Shown: positions 1 through 9,894, counted from the first letter of the stretch. The stretch is 36,429 bases of DNA from Batkoa obscura (GCA_030770535.1 JASVEC010000175.1:1-36429), one strand, 5' to 3'. Numbers and translations: made by a program. Notes: generated by a model from the sequence alone, not told the origin.

Positions 1-201
1 TTGAAAAACTATAAGTGATTTAGATTAATAAACTATCAGTTTATGAAAAATTAATACTCTTCACTTACTCAAACCCATAGAAAGGGGATCTCAGCAAAAA
101 AAGAAACCTATAAGTATATTTTAAAAAATCAAAAGTTACTAAAACATATACTTTTAATACTATCTATGGATTTTAAGAGGATTTTAAGAGGATTCACTAA
201 A

Positions 202-1302
202 CTATAAAAATCTATCGCTGTAATAAACACTGTACAATTTTAAAACATTTAGTTTATTTTTAATATCAGTTATAAGGCTATCACAAGCGTGAACTAATTT
301 AGTTTGAATCAAAGGTTCTCTTGGGGCATGACCTGAGGCCTCTACTATACAAAAATTACTATCAGGGATTTCTTTATACAACTCCCACGCAGAATTCAAT
401 GGACACACGCTATCGTACTACCATGAATGATATAAATGGGAATTCTACTATTCTTTAAAATAAATGCATTTTTAATAAGCTGATTTTTTTTCAAAAAACA
501 ATCATTTATGAAATAATGACATTCTATTTGTGCCAATGCCAAAGCATTCTTAGGGTTTAAAGCTTTATCTATACTTTCCTTCTTATATTCGAAACTAAAG
601 GTAGACATTTCCCATTTAGTCCAAGCTAAAGCATACTTTAAGTTTTCTTTATAATCTTTACTAGTAAGTCTTGAATGATAGGCTCTCAAAATGTCACTTC
701 TTTCATTTTTGGTATAACATCAATGAATTCATCGTATTCTTCTGGAAACAAAAAACAAGCTCCACGTTGATAAAACCAAACACTTTCCTCCTTTGTAGCT
801 AAAGATATCCCATGGACAATTAAACCAAGTACATTCTCAATGAATGTTTCGCAATAAAGGAGTGCTAAAGTAGAACCCCATGAGCCTCCAAAAATAGCCC
901 ATTTAGTAATACTCAAATACTTTCTTTAAATAAAAAGTTATTTAGTTAAACTGTGAATTGATTGTTACCTTAATTTTTCAATATCTTCAAGTAAGTACTT
1001 TGATTCGTTTTCTATTAGACTAAATAAAGGAAGAGATTTACCTGCTCCTCTTTGATCAAATAATATTATATGATAATGTTCTGGATTAAAATATCTTCTA
1101 TCTCTAGTCAGAAAACCGCCTCCAGGTCCGCTATTAATTTAATAAATGCAGATATTGCTACTATTTTAAATTACCCATGTAAAAACAATATTGGTATTCC
1201 ATTTTTGTTTCCACATTGCTCATAGTATACTTTATGTATATTCGAAACTTCTAAGAATCCTTTATTAAATGGTGTTATTGGTGGATAAAGTATATTATTC
1301 AT
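202..1302 (-). CDS. Proline iminopeptidase-like alpha/beta hydrolase, frame broken twice
   Basis: Family S33 serine peptidase that removes N-terminal proline from peptides; normally cytosolic. Three exons: 1302-1175, 1130-969 and 923-202, with GT-AG introns of 44 nt (1131-1174) and 45 nt (924-968). Exon 1 begins MNNILYPPITPFNKGFLEV; the first junction restores the oxyanion motif HGGPGGG. Exon 3 carries the nucleophile elbow GGSWGS, then HSRLTSKD, AWTKWE and IECHYF, all typical of the family, and the catalytic His in SGHAPREP. Two one-base losses interrupt exon 3: near 685-690 (KEVTF then stop, continuing as LRAYHSRL) and near 418-421, just before the catalytic Asp segment YDSVCPLNSAWEL, where an in-frame TAG appears. 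Identity is clear. Whether it is a decaying gene or contains consensus errors cannot be told from the sequence. Confidence 0.85.
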
Positions 1303-1394
1303 CTTAACAATAAATGCATTAAAATAAAATGTTGGAATTGAAAAGAGTATATTTTTAAAAAGCTGATCAAAACGTTATATTCAAAGTTAACAAA

Positions 1395-1490
1395 TGGGAA
1401 TGTTTTTTTAGTTTCATCACTTTTTCATTTTTTAAGCACTGTTTGAGTGGAAAGATTGTTAATAAAATTCTTAAACAAAATATATCCTCA
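1395..1490 (-). mobile_element. MITE copy 1 (100-bp family)
   Basis: Starts TGGGAATG and ends ATATCCTCA. Flanked by AA on both sides. It is in inverted orientation to copy 2, 91 bp away. Confidence 0.75.
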
Positions 1491-1581
1491 AATAATATTT
1501 TTACTTGGTGTAATTTTATCTCTGCTTTATTTATATATAAGCATAAAATGAAGCTCCAGATTTATTTTTTATTACTTCAAA

Positions 1582-1681
1582 TGAGGATGCCCTTTTTTGG
1601 TTAAGAATTTTATTAACAATCTTTCCACTCAAACAGTGCTTAAAAAATGAAAAAGTGATGAAACTAAAAAAAATATCCTCA
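1582..1681 (+). mobile_element. MITE copy 2 (100-bp family)
   Basis: Starts TGAGGATG and ends ATATCCTCA. Carries the family core AAGAATTTTATTAACAA and AAAGTGATGAAAC. Inverted partner of copy 1. Confidence 0.75.
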
Positions 1682-2203
1682 GATATTGTTTATAAAAATG
1701 TATATTTTTTACAAAGCTATAACATAATATTCTAAGCTATATATTTAACAAAACACTGTTCTATACTATAAAAATTAATCGGCATTTTGGTTTTTCTCTT
1801 TATGTGGTATATATGTTAAACATCAATCATTTGAATAATTTAAATCTTTAATCCTAAACGATTAAATCAAGATGCACTAGTATAAAGACTATTAAATATA
1901 GTCTGAATAAATTTTTACATTAGACTGTCAGTACGAAACTTTGGTGATTTGTATTCATTGTTTCTGATGATCTTTTAATGTACTGTTTTATAAAAAAACA
2001 TTTATCTTAACATCTATTTCATATCTTAACTATTAATAAAAATGATATAATATAACCGACATGTGAATTATATGCACAATCTCGATCCATTTAATACAGT
2101 ATCACAGCCTTGGTTAATACACATGTGATATTTGTAAACTTAACTATCATACAACTAAAAGACTTACTCATGGAATTAAATCTCTCAAGAATATACTAAA
2201 ATA

Positions 2204-2303
2204 TGGGAGTGTTTTTTTTTGACTTTATTACTTTTTCCGTTTTTAAGTACTATTTGAATGGAAAATTTGCTGGTAAAATTCTTAAATAGAAAAATAATCC
2301 CCA
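2204..2303 (-). mobile_element. MITE copy 3 (100-bp family)
   Basis: Begins TGGGAGTGTTTTTTTT and ends ATAATCCCCA. TA lies immediately on both sides, as expected for a 2-bp target-site duplication. Confidence 0.8.
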
Positions 2304-2662
2304 TATTTAGGATTGTCTATTTGGGAGAATTGATTTTCACAAAAAATCTGGTTTAATTTTGAATTTTTATAACCAAAGAATACACTTTATTAGTATGTAT
2401 TTTATACTAGCTAAATGTTGTATAATAAATAAGAGCATTATCATAAGGTTTTATAATACTGTTTTACAATCAATAAATTATTATATATTAATAGAAATTC
2501 TAATTAAAAGTTTAACATATTTGATTAATTTAATATCTCAAAAGGACAAATAATAGGAATGTTCTTATAAAATATAACAAATAAAGTAATTACAATCATA
2601 AGAATAACCCAGATATACAATTCCAATAAATCAAGTGATATTCAAATCAAAATTGGAACTCA

Positions 2663-2670
2663 TATAAAAA
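2663..2670 (+). promoter_or_regulatory. TATA box candidate for the secreted-protein gene
   Basis: TATAAAAA 60 bp upstream of the ATG at 2723. Similar TATA elements sit 40-60 bp before the ATGs of the 8.5-kb paralogue, the MAPEG gene and the subtilisin gene. Confidence 0.4.
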
Positions 2671-2722
2671 GTATGATAAGAAATAGTTGAAGTTTTGTTT
2701 TAATTTTATATTTCAAATAATA

Positions 2723-3412
2723 ATGTTTAATAAACTAGCTGTCTTTGCTCTCTTGACTTTATCTACTGTTTATTCAGCCGATCCTATTAAATTTAAAGGT
2801 GGGGATGTTGCAGTTTCTCCTACTATCAAAGGTAAAGTAACCCTTTATGCATCTCCTAAAGAAAAAGACCAGCCAACTCACTCACAATTCCTATACGAAA
2901 AATTCGCTAAGGATCCCAAAAAAGTTTCTAATGCAGAGGTTGAATTATACAAAGGTGATACTAAAGTTGGTTCAATCGATTCTAATTTTGATACTATCTC
3001 ACAAAAATGTGGATGTTATTGGCTTAATGCAACCAGCTTAGTAGAAACATTCCCTAAGATGACTGATGGTGACTACCATATGGTTATGAAAGGTGATGGA
3101 TATACTGTAAAATCTGGCATCTTTTCCATTGTTTCTGGGAAAACTGGAGCTGACGATAAAGATACTGAGGAAAAATCAAGCAAAGGAAAAGACTCAGAAA
3201 AGGAAGATGGTAAGGACAAAAAAGAAAAAGATGATGATAATAAAACCAAAGAAAAGGAAACCGACAACCAAACGTCAACTGGATCAAGCTCTAAAAAGGA
3301 AACTAAAGTTACCGATTCATCCGAGAGTGATACCAACTCCACAAGTACTTTTAAGAAAGAGTCTTCATCTTCAAAATTAACCACCACTCAATCCCAACAT
3401 CAAATAGTTTAA
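2723..3412 (+). CDS. Secreted Ser/Thr/Lys-rich protein, probable GPI-anchored (tail in another frame)
   Basis: Start taken at ATG 2723 because it opens a clean signal peptide, MFNKLAVFALLTLSTVYS, followed by ADPIKFKGGD; the frame upstream has no ATG. The mature protein has a compact N-terminal domain to about residue 140 with NFDTISQKCGCYWL and DGDYHMVMKGDGYTVKSG, then a low-complexity tail of Lys/Asp/Glu and Ser/Thr runs. The N-terminal domain is clearly homologous to the minus-strand gene at 8116-8532, so this is a local family. The open frame stops at 3410-3412, but another frame (3406-3474) continues with a Ser/Pro stretch and FAAIALCIFYSYLKL and then stops. That is the expected shape of a GPI-attachment signal. 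A single indel in the tail would explain it. Function unknown; a cell-surface or secreted role is inferred. Confidence 0.8.
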   Translation: MFNKLAVFALLTLSTVYSADPIKFKGGDVAVSPTIKGKVTLYASPKEKDQPTHSQFLYEKFAKDPKKVSNAEVELYKGDTKVGSIDSNFDTISQKCGCYWLNATSLVETFPKMTDGDYHMVMKGDGYTVKSGIFSIVSGKTGADDKDTEEKSSKGKDSEKEDGKDKKEKDDDNKTKEKETDNQTSTGSSSKKETKVTDSSESDTNSTSTFKKESSSSKLTTTQSQHQIV

Positions 3413-3611
3413 CATCCTCTCCTTCATTTGCTGCTATTGCATTATGCATCTTTTATTCTTATTTAAAATTATAATACTATAATTTCTTAGAATGAACGAG
3501 AAGTCCATTTGTTATTATAAATAATAAAAATGTTAGCACAAATCATTGTATTTTACCATTAAATTTGATCTTGATGCAAATTCTTTAAATTATACTTTTA
3601 TTTAAATGAAT

Positions 3612-3712
3612 TGGGGATGTATTTTTGTGTTTAAGAATTTTACCAACAAATTTTCCACTTAAATGGCGCTTAAAAAATAGAAAAAATAATGAAGTCAAAA
3701 AAGACACTCTCA
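3612..3712 (+). mobile_element. MITE copy 4 (100-bp family)
   Basis: Starts TGGGGATGTATTTTTGTG and ends GACACTCTCA, close to the family consensus. Flanked by AT on each side. Confidence 0.8.
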
Positions 3713-3932
3713 ATTGTTAATTTTAAAATGAATCTTTTATCAAATAATAGTAGCTTCTTACTATTTTCTGCTATTTTGTTATGAAAATAACTCAATATAG
3801 TAAATCTAAAAACTTACCATAGAACCCAAAATACTCAAATTATGATTAATACAATAAATGATATTATTTATAAAAGATAAGTAAAAATATGAAGGTTATA
3901 ACAATTAAGTGCATGAACATTGGTTTAACGTA

Positions 3933-4037
3933 TGTGGATATATTTTTGTATTTAAGAGTTTTACCAATAAATTTTCTGCTCAAATAGTGCTTAAAAGATG
4001 GAAAAAAAAAAGTAATGAAACAAAAAAAATATCCTTA
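3933..4037 (+). mobile_element. MITE copy 5 (100-bp family)
   Basis: Starts TGTGGATATATTTTTGTA and ends ATATCCTTA. Slightly longer than the others because of an A-run expansion. Confidence 0.75.
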
Positions 4038-4932
4038 CATAGACTTAGTTAAACTAATAATTGTATAATATCATTTATGCTTCTTGTTTAATTATAAAAA
4101 AAGCAAACACATTACTGGTATTTACTCGATTATGATAAAATGTCTCTATATGTTCAAAGTTAAGAGAATCCTTTTTAATAAAATGTGTTTTATTTTAATT
4201 AAGTTACATGCTGTAGATATTTGTAAATATATTATTTGTGATATTAAATATAGATAAGATATAAATGAATTTGTTTTTGTAATGTATACCACAGACCTTA
4301 GTTAATGGATGTTTTTTTTACGTTTTTCATTCTGAATTTTGATTGTTAATATATTATTTTATCATTTTGATAATAATATTGAAATTTAATGTATTTCTAT
4401 AAGAATATGAGAATGCCTTTTTTAAAATATTTTCTTTCCTTTTAGGCAACTTTACTTAAAAAACGATACCCAAATCTTAACCAAAAAATAAACCTATGTA
4501 ATTTGATCTAACTTGCACTTCATTAAAATATGCCCATTTTTTTATTAATTATTAAACTTATAAAAAATATAACACTTGTATAAAATTAGTTCCAAATAAA
4601 ATAGCCATAATATAGTATATACTATAGATGATAGTATAATGTTGTTTTTCCTTAATAGAACTCTGAAAAGTAAAGAATAATACCACCACATTTATGTTTT
4701 ATTCCAAATCATGATTATGATCCATAATTTTTTTACAACAATTAAAACAATGTAGGTATTTGAATAAAAGAATATAAAACAAATTTACCTATTTAAAATA
4801 CTAAAAAACGAATTTTATAGCTTGGCATTAGCTTAAGCCATTATAACATCTTAAATATTGAAAAAAATTTAAGTTATAAATTAATGATAAAAGTTTCCTT
4901 GATAATATAGCGTTTAATTTGACAATTTTTCT

Positions 4933-5203
4933 TTAATGATGCTTTTCTTCATTTGAGTTAGGATCATGAGAGCTTCCGTGTCCATGGCCATGACCATGAC
5001 CATGGCCGTCCCATGGGTGACGAAGACCCTAATAAATTTAAGTTATAATAACAATTTTAAATAAAATTTCTTACAAATAGAACTGGGCCATCTTGCTTCA
5101 TTCTATAAAAGATCCAAAACCACATTGTTGCTCCCATAAACTTAGCAAGGTATAAATGGGGTCTGCTTTTAGGTCCGAGATTTAAGTTATTTCCTCCTGC
5201 CAT
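4933..5203 (-). CDS. NDUFB2: NADH dehydrogenase 1 beta subcomplex subunit 2-like (complex I accessory subunit)
   Basis: Small membrane subunit of mitochondrial complex I. Two exons, 5203-5075 and 5028-4933, separated by a 46-nt GT-AG intron (5029-5074), giving 74 residues. It begins MAGGNNLNLGPKSRPHLYLA, then has the single transmembrane stretch GATMWFWIFYRMKQDGPVLF and RHPWD, matching the ATMWFWILWRF core of animal NDUFB2. The tail is a Gly-His alternation (DGHGHGHGHGHG) followed by SSHDPNSNEEKHH. The length fits the family. The His-rich tail is unusual and could bind metal or simply be low-complexity drift. It is too short and split to stand out as an open frame. Identity rests on the membrane core. 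Confidence 0.75.
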
Positions 5204-5387
5204 TTTCAATATAATTATTCTAAACTAGATAAAATACTTTTAGTTTAAATTTATTAAGACAAAGTAAATAAACTTTTGTCCTCGATTTTAATTGGTTATA
5301 TCGTGCAGTAAATTCATTTTAATTGAAAAGAAATATCAACTATGATTGGATAGAACAAAAATTTATTTATAAATTCAGTTTATAGAA

Positions 5388-5438
5388 TATATTGTATATT
5401 GTATATTGTATATTGTATATTGTATATTGTATATTGTA
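5388..5438. repeat. 7-bp tandem repeat (TATTGTA)n
   Basis: About seven uninterrupted copies of TATTGTA. A simple minisatellite between the NDUFB2-like gene and MITE copy 6. Confidence 0.9.
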
Positions 5439-5779
5439 CATGTTGTCGAGATTAATACTATATCATTGTCAAAATGATTTTTATGTTTCTAAAGTCATAA
5501 CTATTTTTATGCATCTATATATAACTAACTTTAAAAATTATCCATCATTTAAAACTATAACCACCGTTTAGTGAGCAATTTGATTTAAAATTAGCATTCA
5601 GATGATAGTTTTTAAAAACACCTATTAGTCTAATAAACATATCCTAATAAATTCCAATAAAATCAGTTAATGAAATAGTAAATAACAGTCAAGTTTAAGA
5701 TTATGTATTACTTTTAAAAATTGAAATTTTCAACTATATTTTCTGAGTATATAGTATATTAAAATTGGCCTATATCATA

Positions 5780-5879
5780 TGGGGATGCACTTTTGTGTTT
5801 AAGAATTTTACTAACAAATTTTCCACTTAAATAGCGCTTAAAAAATGGAAAAATAACGAAGTCAAAAAAAACACTCTCA
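5780..5879 (+). mobile_element. MITE copy 6 (100-bp family)
   Basis: Starts TGGGGATGCACTTTTGTG and ends AACACTCTCA. TA on each side (target-site duplication). Confidence 0.85.
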
Positions 5880-6085
5880 TATGGTTTGCTTTTAGTGAAT
5901 TTTAAAATAATATGATGTAATTAATGAGATTGAAATTTTGATTGAGACTAAATAAAAAGTTGCTTTTTTTAAAATTAGTTTTAAAATGACAATCAAACAC
6001 ATGTAAAGTAAAAATATAAGGTAGAAATCATAAAATATTTTATTTATTTTTATACAATCACTAAACATCATGAAATTTGTAGTAG

Positions 6086-8095
6086 AAGGATTTAAATAAA
6101 GTTATCAATAAGCAAGAAATAGAATATGTCCCAAGTTCCAAGCCTAATATCAAATTAAATATAGGAGATGACCTTAGCTTTCCATCTTTAGGTACTAATT
6201 TATAGCAAAACCAATATAATGTACTAAAATTATAAATAGGATTATCATTTAATAATTTATTGCCTTACGAAAATATTTGGTATTATAATTTTAGCTTTTA
6301 TATCATTATATTATATTTAATTTTTATTTATAGTAATGATGAAAACAAGCAAGGATGTTCAATTATTAGAAATATCTGTGAAAGCAGTATGACTCAATTT
6401 AATTCAATAATTTTAGAATTAAATTACAAAAACATTAAACTTAGAAATTGTTTATTTAATAAATTAAATGAGTTAAAAAAGGTCCATCCCAATTATAAAA
6501 ACAATATGATAATAAATGAGATTAACTATTATGATATAAAAGAGTGTTTAAATTCGTTGAAGTTTCATAACCAAAATACATTTTTATTAATAGAATTTAA
6601 TAAAGTAAAATGGATTTGGAGTGATAAAGTAGATTTGCTATTCAAATTATTTAAATATTTATCAAAAAGGTATTCCGGATTAATATTTGGAGTAACAGGA
6701 TTAAGATTCGGTGATGTTACTAGGTTAAATAGAAAGATGAACTTAATAAATTTAAAATTATCATTTATTAAAGTTGATTTTAATATTTTAGATTTAAAGT
6801 TCGAAACTAATGGTAAGGATGGGTTACTTTATTTATAATTATACTTATTTTATTTCATAAGGTTTTTTGAACTACTGCGTTAAAAGTAATATCGTAGTCT
6901 TGGTGAATAATCCCATAAGTAAACAATTGAAAGATAGTATGACTAATGAGAAAGAGTGTGAATTAAAAGTCTATATAAATACTATTTCAAAGATGAGAAA
7001 TAAGCACTACAATTCAATTTTAATTAGTTATATCATGAGCAAAGGTATTATAATAGAAACGAAATAATATTATCATTAATAAAATTTTCAGGATTGATAC
7101 CATTAGCAGAACCAGGTACTAAAGATGATCTGGAATATTATTCACAAGCTTTAGGTTGGAAATTAACTAAAGGAGAGATGCAAAATTTGGAATTTCTGAG
7201 TATTAAACATAACTACTTAATGTCATTAAAAAGTTATAGTAAACATGAAACAGGAATTGAGATTCCTTACCAAAAAATAAAAACAATTGTAGATAATAAA
7301 ATAAATGAGTCTAAAACTATAAAAGAAGAACTGCCTTTAAGTCCATCTAATAGCTTGAAATATAACCAATCTAAAGTACCTCAAGATGATAAGGAGGAGC
7401 AAGAAAATATAAATGACAATGAAAAACAAAAAACAAATACTAGACCAAATAGTATATTAATATGCCCAAATGATAAATTAGTAAAGAAAAGAGTAAGCTT
7501 TGAATTGAAAGTTCATCCAAATGAATTGAAGCATGTAAAAAATTTAAAAGTAATGTTTAAAAATGAAAACAAAGATACCCAAGCTTTAAGTTTAGATGTA
7601 AATGATAAGAAAGATGAAGTATCAATTGATATAAAAGAAAGTTTGGGATCGGGAGACCCTTTAGAAACCAATAAAGAAAATGAAGATATCGAAATAATTA
7701 AGGGAAGTAAACCAAATGACGAAAAGGATCGAAGAGCAGAAACCCTGAATGAAAAAGATGAGGCGAAAATAAAAGAAGAATTTGTAATTAATAGAAATTC
7801 TAAAGAAGAAAATGACAATAGCAATGAAAATATTGAAGAAAAGGATGAAAAAAGTGAAAAGGAAGATAAAATGGCTGATGAAACTTTAAATGATTGTAAT
7901 ATAAAAGATGATGAGTTTATTAAAGATGAAATTAATAAAGATAATGAGGTAGTTTCTGAACCTGATGAGGAAAAGGTTGATAGTGAAACATCAAATAAAG
8001 ACAACAGTAATGAATTAGAAAATGAACCGACCATAAATGTACATGTAACTAGTTCCAATGACTCCAAATCGAGATGGCTTCCAAGTTTATGGTAG
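6086..8095 (+). CDS. Aldo/keto-reductase-like protein, probable GCL modifier-subunit relative, with long acidic tail
   Basis: Visible exons: about 6086-6191, 6240-6279, 6334-6812, 6862-7044 and 7092-8095. Introns of 47-54 nt join in phase; the first contains TACTAAA. The initiator exon was not located; no ATG lies in frame in the first exon seen. Segments match the order of glutamate-cysteine ligase modifier subunit (GCLM): IKLNIGDD near the N-terminus, TFLLIEFNKVKWIW (strand), FKLFKYLSKRYSGLIFGVTG, then FLNYCVKSNIVVLVNNP, like the GCLM stretch ending in LLTHNDP. GCLM binds the catalytic subunit and raises glutathione synthesis; it has lost AKR catalysis. After about residue 330 comes roughly 260 residues very rich in Glu, Lys, Asp and Asn, which I do not know from GCLM. 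The AKR-like fold is likely; the GCLM name is tentative. The gene ends 20 bp from the convergent neighbour. Confidence 0.6.
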
Positions 8096-8115
8096 ACTAG
8101 GGTGATAGCTAATTG

Positions 8116-8532
8116 CTAGTTAAAAACCAAATGAAATTTACCTGAATTTATACTATAATCTTTTCCTACCACACTAATAAAATAATCTCCTGTAGTTAAA
8201 TTATTAAACCTTTTAAATAAATCTTTACAGTCTAACCAATAACATGAACAAGTTTGAGATATTGTATCAAAATTCTCCTGTAACAAATATTTATTGTTTT
8301 TAGCATCGACTATATAAACACTTGCTAAACTAGCTAAAAATTTATCACTAATCAACTTATCATAAGGAAATTGGCAACCACTTTGTTGAGGTGAAACCGG
8401 TGTTTTGTATAAAGTAGTTCCTTGCTTACTTAAAGTACTATAAGCCAAATCACTGCCTTCAAATCTGATGGGATCAATTGATAAAATAAATTTTGTTATA
8501 AAAAATAAAGTAAAACTAAATTTTAATTTCAT
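8116..8532 (-). CDS. Small secreted protein, paralogue of the 2.7-kb protein
   Basis: 138 residues, one exon. The signal peptide MKLKFSFTLFFITKFILS is followed by IDPIRFEGSDLAYSTL. Shared with the protein at 2723: DPI-K/R-F-x-G-D near the N-terminus, T-LY-x-P, YDK/YEK, NFDTISQ-x-C-x-CYWL and SG-x-F near the end, so the two are homologous over the whole globular part. This copy lacks the Lys/Ser/Thr tail and GPI-like end, suggesting a freely secreted form. The three Cys in SQTCSCYWLDC probably form disulfides. A canonical splice donor (CAGGTAAAT) sits near the 3' end, but no spliced version fits the paralogue better. A TATA candidate lies at 8565-8572. Function unknown. Confidence 0.85.
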   Translation of the reverse strand: MKLKFSFTLFFITKFILSIDPIRFEGSDLAYSTLSKQGTTLYKTPVSPQQSGCQFPYDKLISDKFLASLASVYIVDAKNNKYLLQENFDTISQTCSCYWLDCKDLFKRFNNLTTGDYFISVVGKDYSINSGKFHLVFN

Positions 8533-8564
8533 ATTAAATAACTAAATGAATAATAATTTTATCT

Positions 8565-8572
8565 TATTTATA
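8565..8572 (-). promoter_or_regulatory. TATA box candidate for the small secreted protein
   Basis: TATAAATA on the minus strand, 33-40 bp upstream of the ATG at 8532. Confidence 0.35.
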
Positions 8573-9307
8573 TTTTAAAAATATTTATTGTTAATATTTC
8601 CTACCATAAATTTAACTTTAAATAGAAATGCTTCATATTTTTTAACTGTCAAAGCTGATTATTCGAATTGCCTTAATTTTTAATATAAAATAAGGGATAT
8701 CAATTTATATAATAATAGGATATTAGGTAGAGTTGTATATTATGTTTATTATAATTTTCTAAGATATGATTATTACAAAATCAAATGAATTTAATTTTAA
8801 TTTATTAACTAAATTTGGAAGGCTAAAACTACAATTCAAAGTGTAATAATTTACTCAAAATTTTTGAACTTTTAATAGCTTATTATACATTAATTAAGAT
8901 ATTAGCTTAATATATATATAATAAAAATATTAACTATGTAAAAAATTGGTTTTATTATAACATTTAATATCTATTTGATAATAAATTATCAACTTATTGA
9001 TTTACAACTATTTTTTAAAATAGTAGATTAAAAGTAAGCCAAAAAGAACTTTGACAAATATGTATTGTACAACTAATTTTGGAATAACATCCTATGTTTT
9101 TTTATCATTTGGTATATTATAAGTACTAATAAATGTTTGAACTTTATCAACTATTGCTAAGGATTGTTACATTAATAAAATTATACAAAATTGATACAAA
9201 AATTGTAATGTTTTTTACTCTCATAATATACTTTTGAATTATCACTATCTCGGAATCAGAAAATGATTTTTATACTTTATCTAGAAGCTATATTATTTTT
9301 AATATAT

Positions 9308-9407
9308 TGGGGATATATTTTTGTGTTTAAGAACTCTACTAACAAATTTCCCGCTTAAATAGCGCTTAAAAAAGGAAAAAGTAATGAAACCAAAAAAAAC
9401 ATCACCA
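9308..9407 (+). mobile_element. MITE copy 7 (100-bp family)
   Basis: Starts TGGGGATATATTTTTGTG and ends ACATCACCA. Only the dinucleotide TA separates it from copy 8. Confidence 0.85.
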
Positions 9408-9409
9408 TA

Positions 9410-9509
9410 TGGGAGTGTTTTTTTTGGCTTCATTACTTTTTACATCTTTTAACCACTCTTTGAGCAGAAGTTTATTAGCAAAACTCTTAAACACAAAAAT
9501 ACATCCCCA
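9410..9509 (-). mobile_element. MITE copy 8 (100-bp family)
   Basis: Starts TGGGAGTGTTTTTTTTGG and ends ACATCCCCA. TA on both sides. It stands in inverted orientation directly beside copy 7. Confidence 0.85.
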
Positions 9510-9849
9510 TATTAAGTTTAATTTAATTTTCCTTAAAATTCTAATATACATTATTATGCTTTATAATATTGTAGCTTTTTGAAAAGGCACCACTTACTTT
9601 TGCCATTATTTTTAATAACTAATATTTATTAGTTTATGCTATGTATATTAAAAATGTTTTTACTGCTAGTCTATTGTAAGCGTTATGAGTACTTTTAAAT
9701 ATAATCAGTTCTCAAGCCAAGTATTATTAATAAACTACAGGTTCAATTTTTCAAGGATTTATAAAAATTACTATATTAATATATTTCATTAATTTTTGTT
9801 CCTTTCTTTTTTTTAGTGCAATAAAATGTTAGGATATAGGCTAAAAAGT

Positions 9850-9894
9850 CGGTTAAAAAATTACAATTATGAAACGAAATAGGGATTTTAACCG
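9850..9894. repeat. Inverted repeat CGGTTAAAA / TTTTAACCG
   Basis: Perfect 9-bp arms at 9850-9858 and 9886-9894 with a 27-bp spacer, about 375 bp upstream of the MAPEG start. It might be a paired protein-binding site or a chance repeat. Confidence 0.4.

Larger units (their letters stand above)
1303..2722. other. Intergenic region with three MITE copies
   Basis: No supported gene between the iminopeptidase start and the secreted-protein start. It holds MITE copies at 1395-1490, 1582-1681 and 2204-2303. A 64-codon open frame at 2359-2553 has no recognisable content and is not called. Confidence 0.6.
3475..4932. other. Intergenic region with two MITE copies
   Basis: Contains MITE copies at 3612-3712 and 3933-4037. 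The remaining roughly 1.2 kb is plain AT-rich DNA in which no gene, RNA or repeat was recognised. Confidence 0.6.
5204..6085. other. Intergenic region with tandem repeat and MITE
   Basis: Holds the 7-bp tandem repeat at 5388-5438 and MITE copy 6 at 5780-5879. No gene is visible otherwise. The first exon of the downstream AKR-like gene may lie in the last 150 bp. Confidence 0.5.

Noticed and set aside
2359-2553. 64-codon open frame
   Set aside because: Ile/Tyr/Asn-rich composition expected from AT-rich DNA, with no homology or signal.
3073-3387. Minus-strand and alternate-frame ORFs within the secreted-protein gene
   Set aside because: Shadows of the low-complexity Ser/Lys tail.
7513-8067. 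184-codon frame on the minus strand
   Set aside because: Ser/Leu/Phe-rich mirror of the acidic Glu/Lys/Asp tail on the plus strand, with no independent features.
8120-8155. Possible intron at the 3' end of the small secreted-protein gene (CAGGTAAAT donor)
   Set aside because: The unspliced end SGKFHLVFN aligns with SGIFSIVSG of the paralogue, and splicing would run into the antisense of the neighbouring gene.
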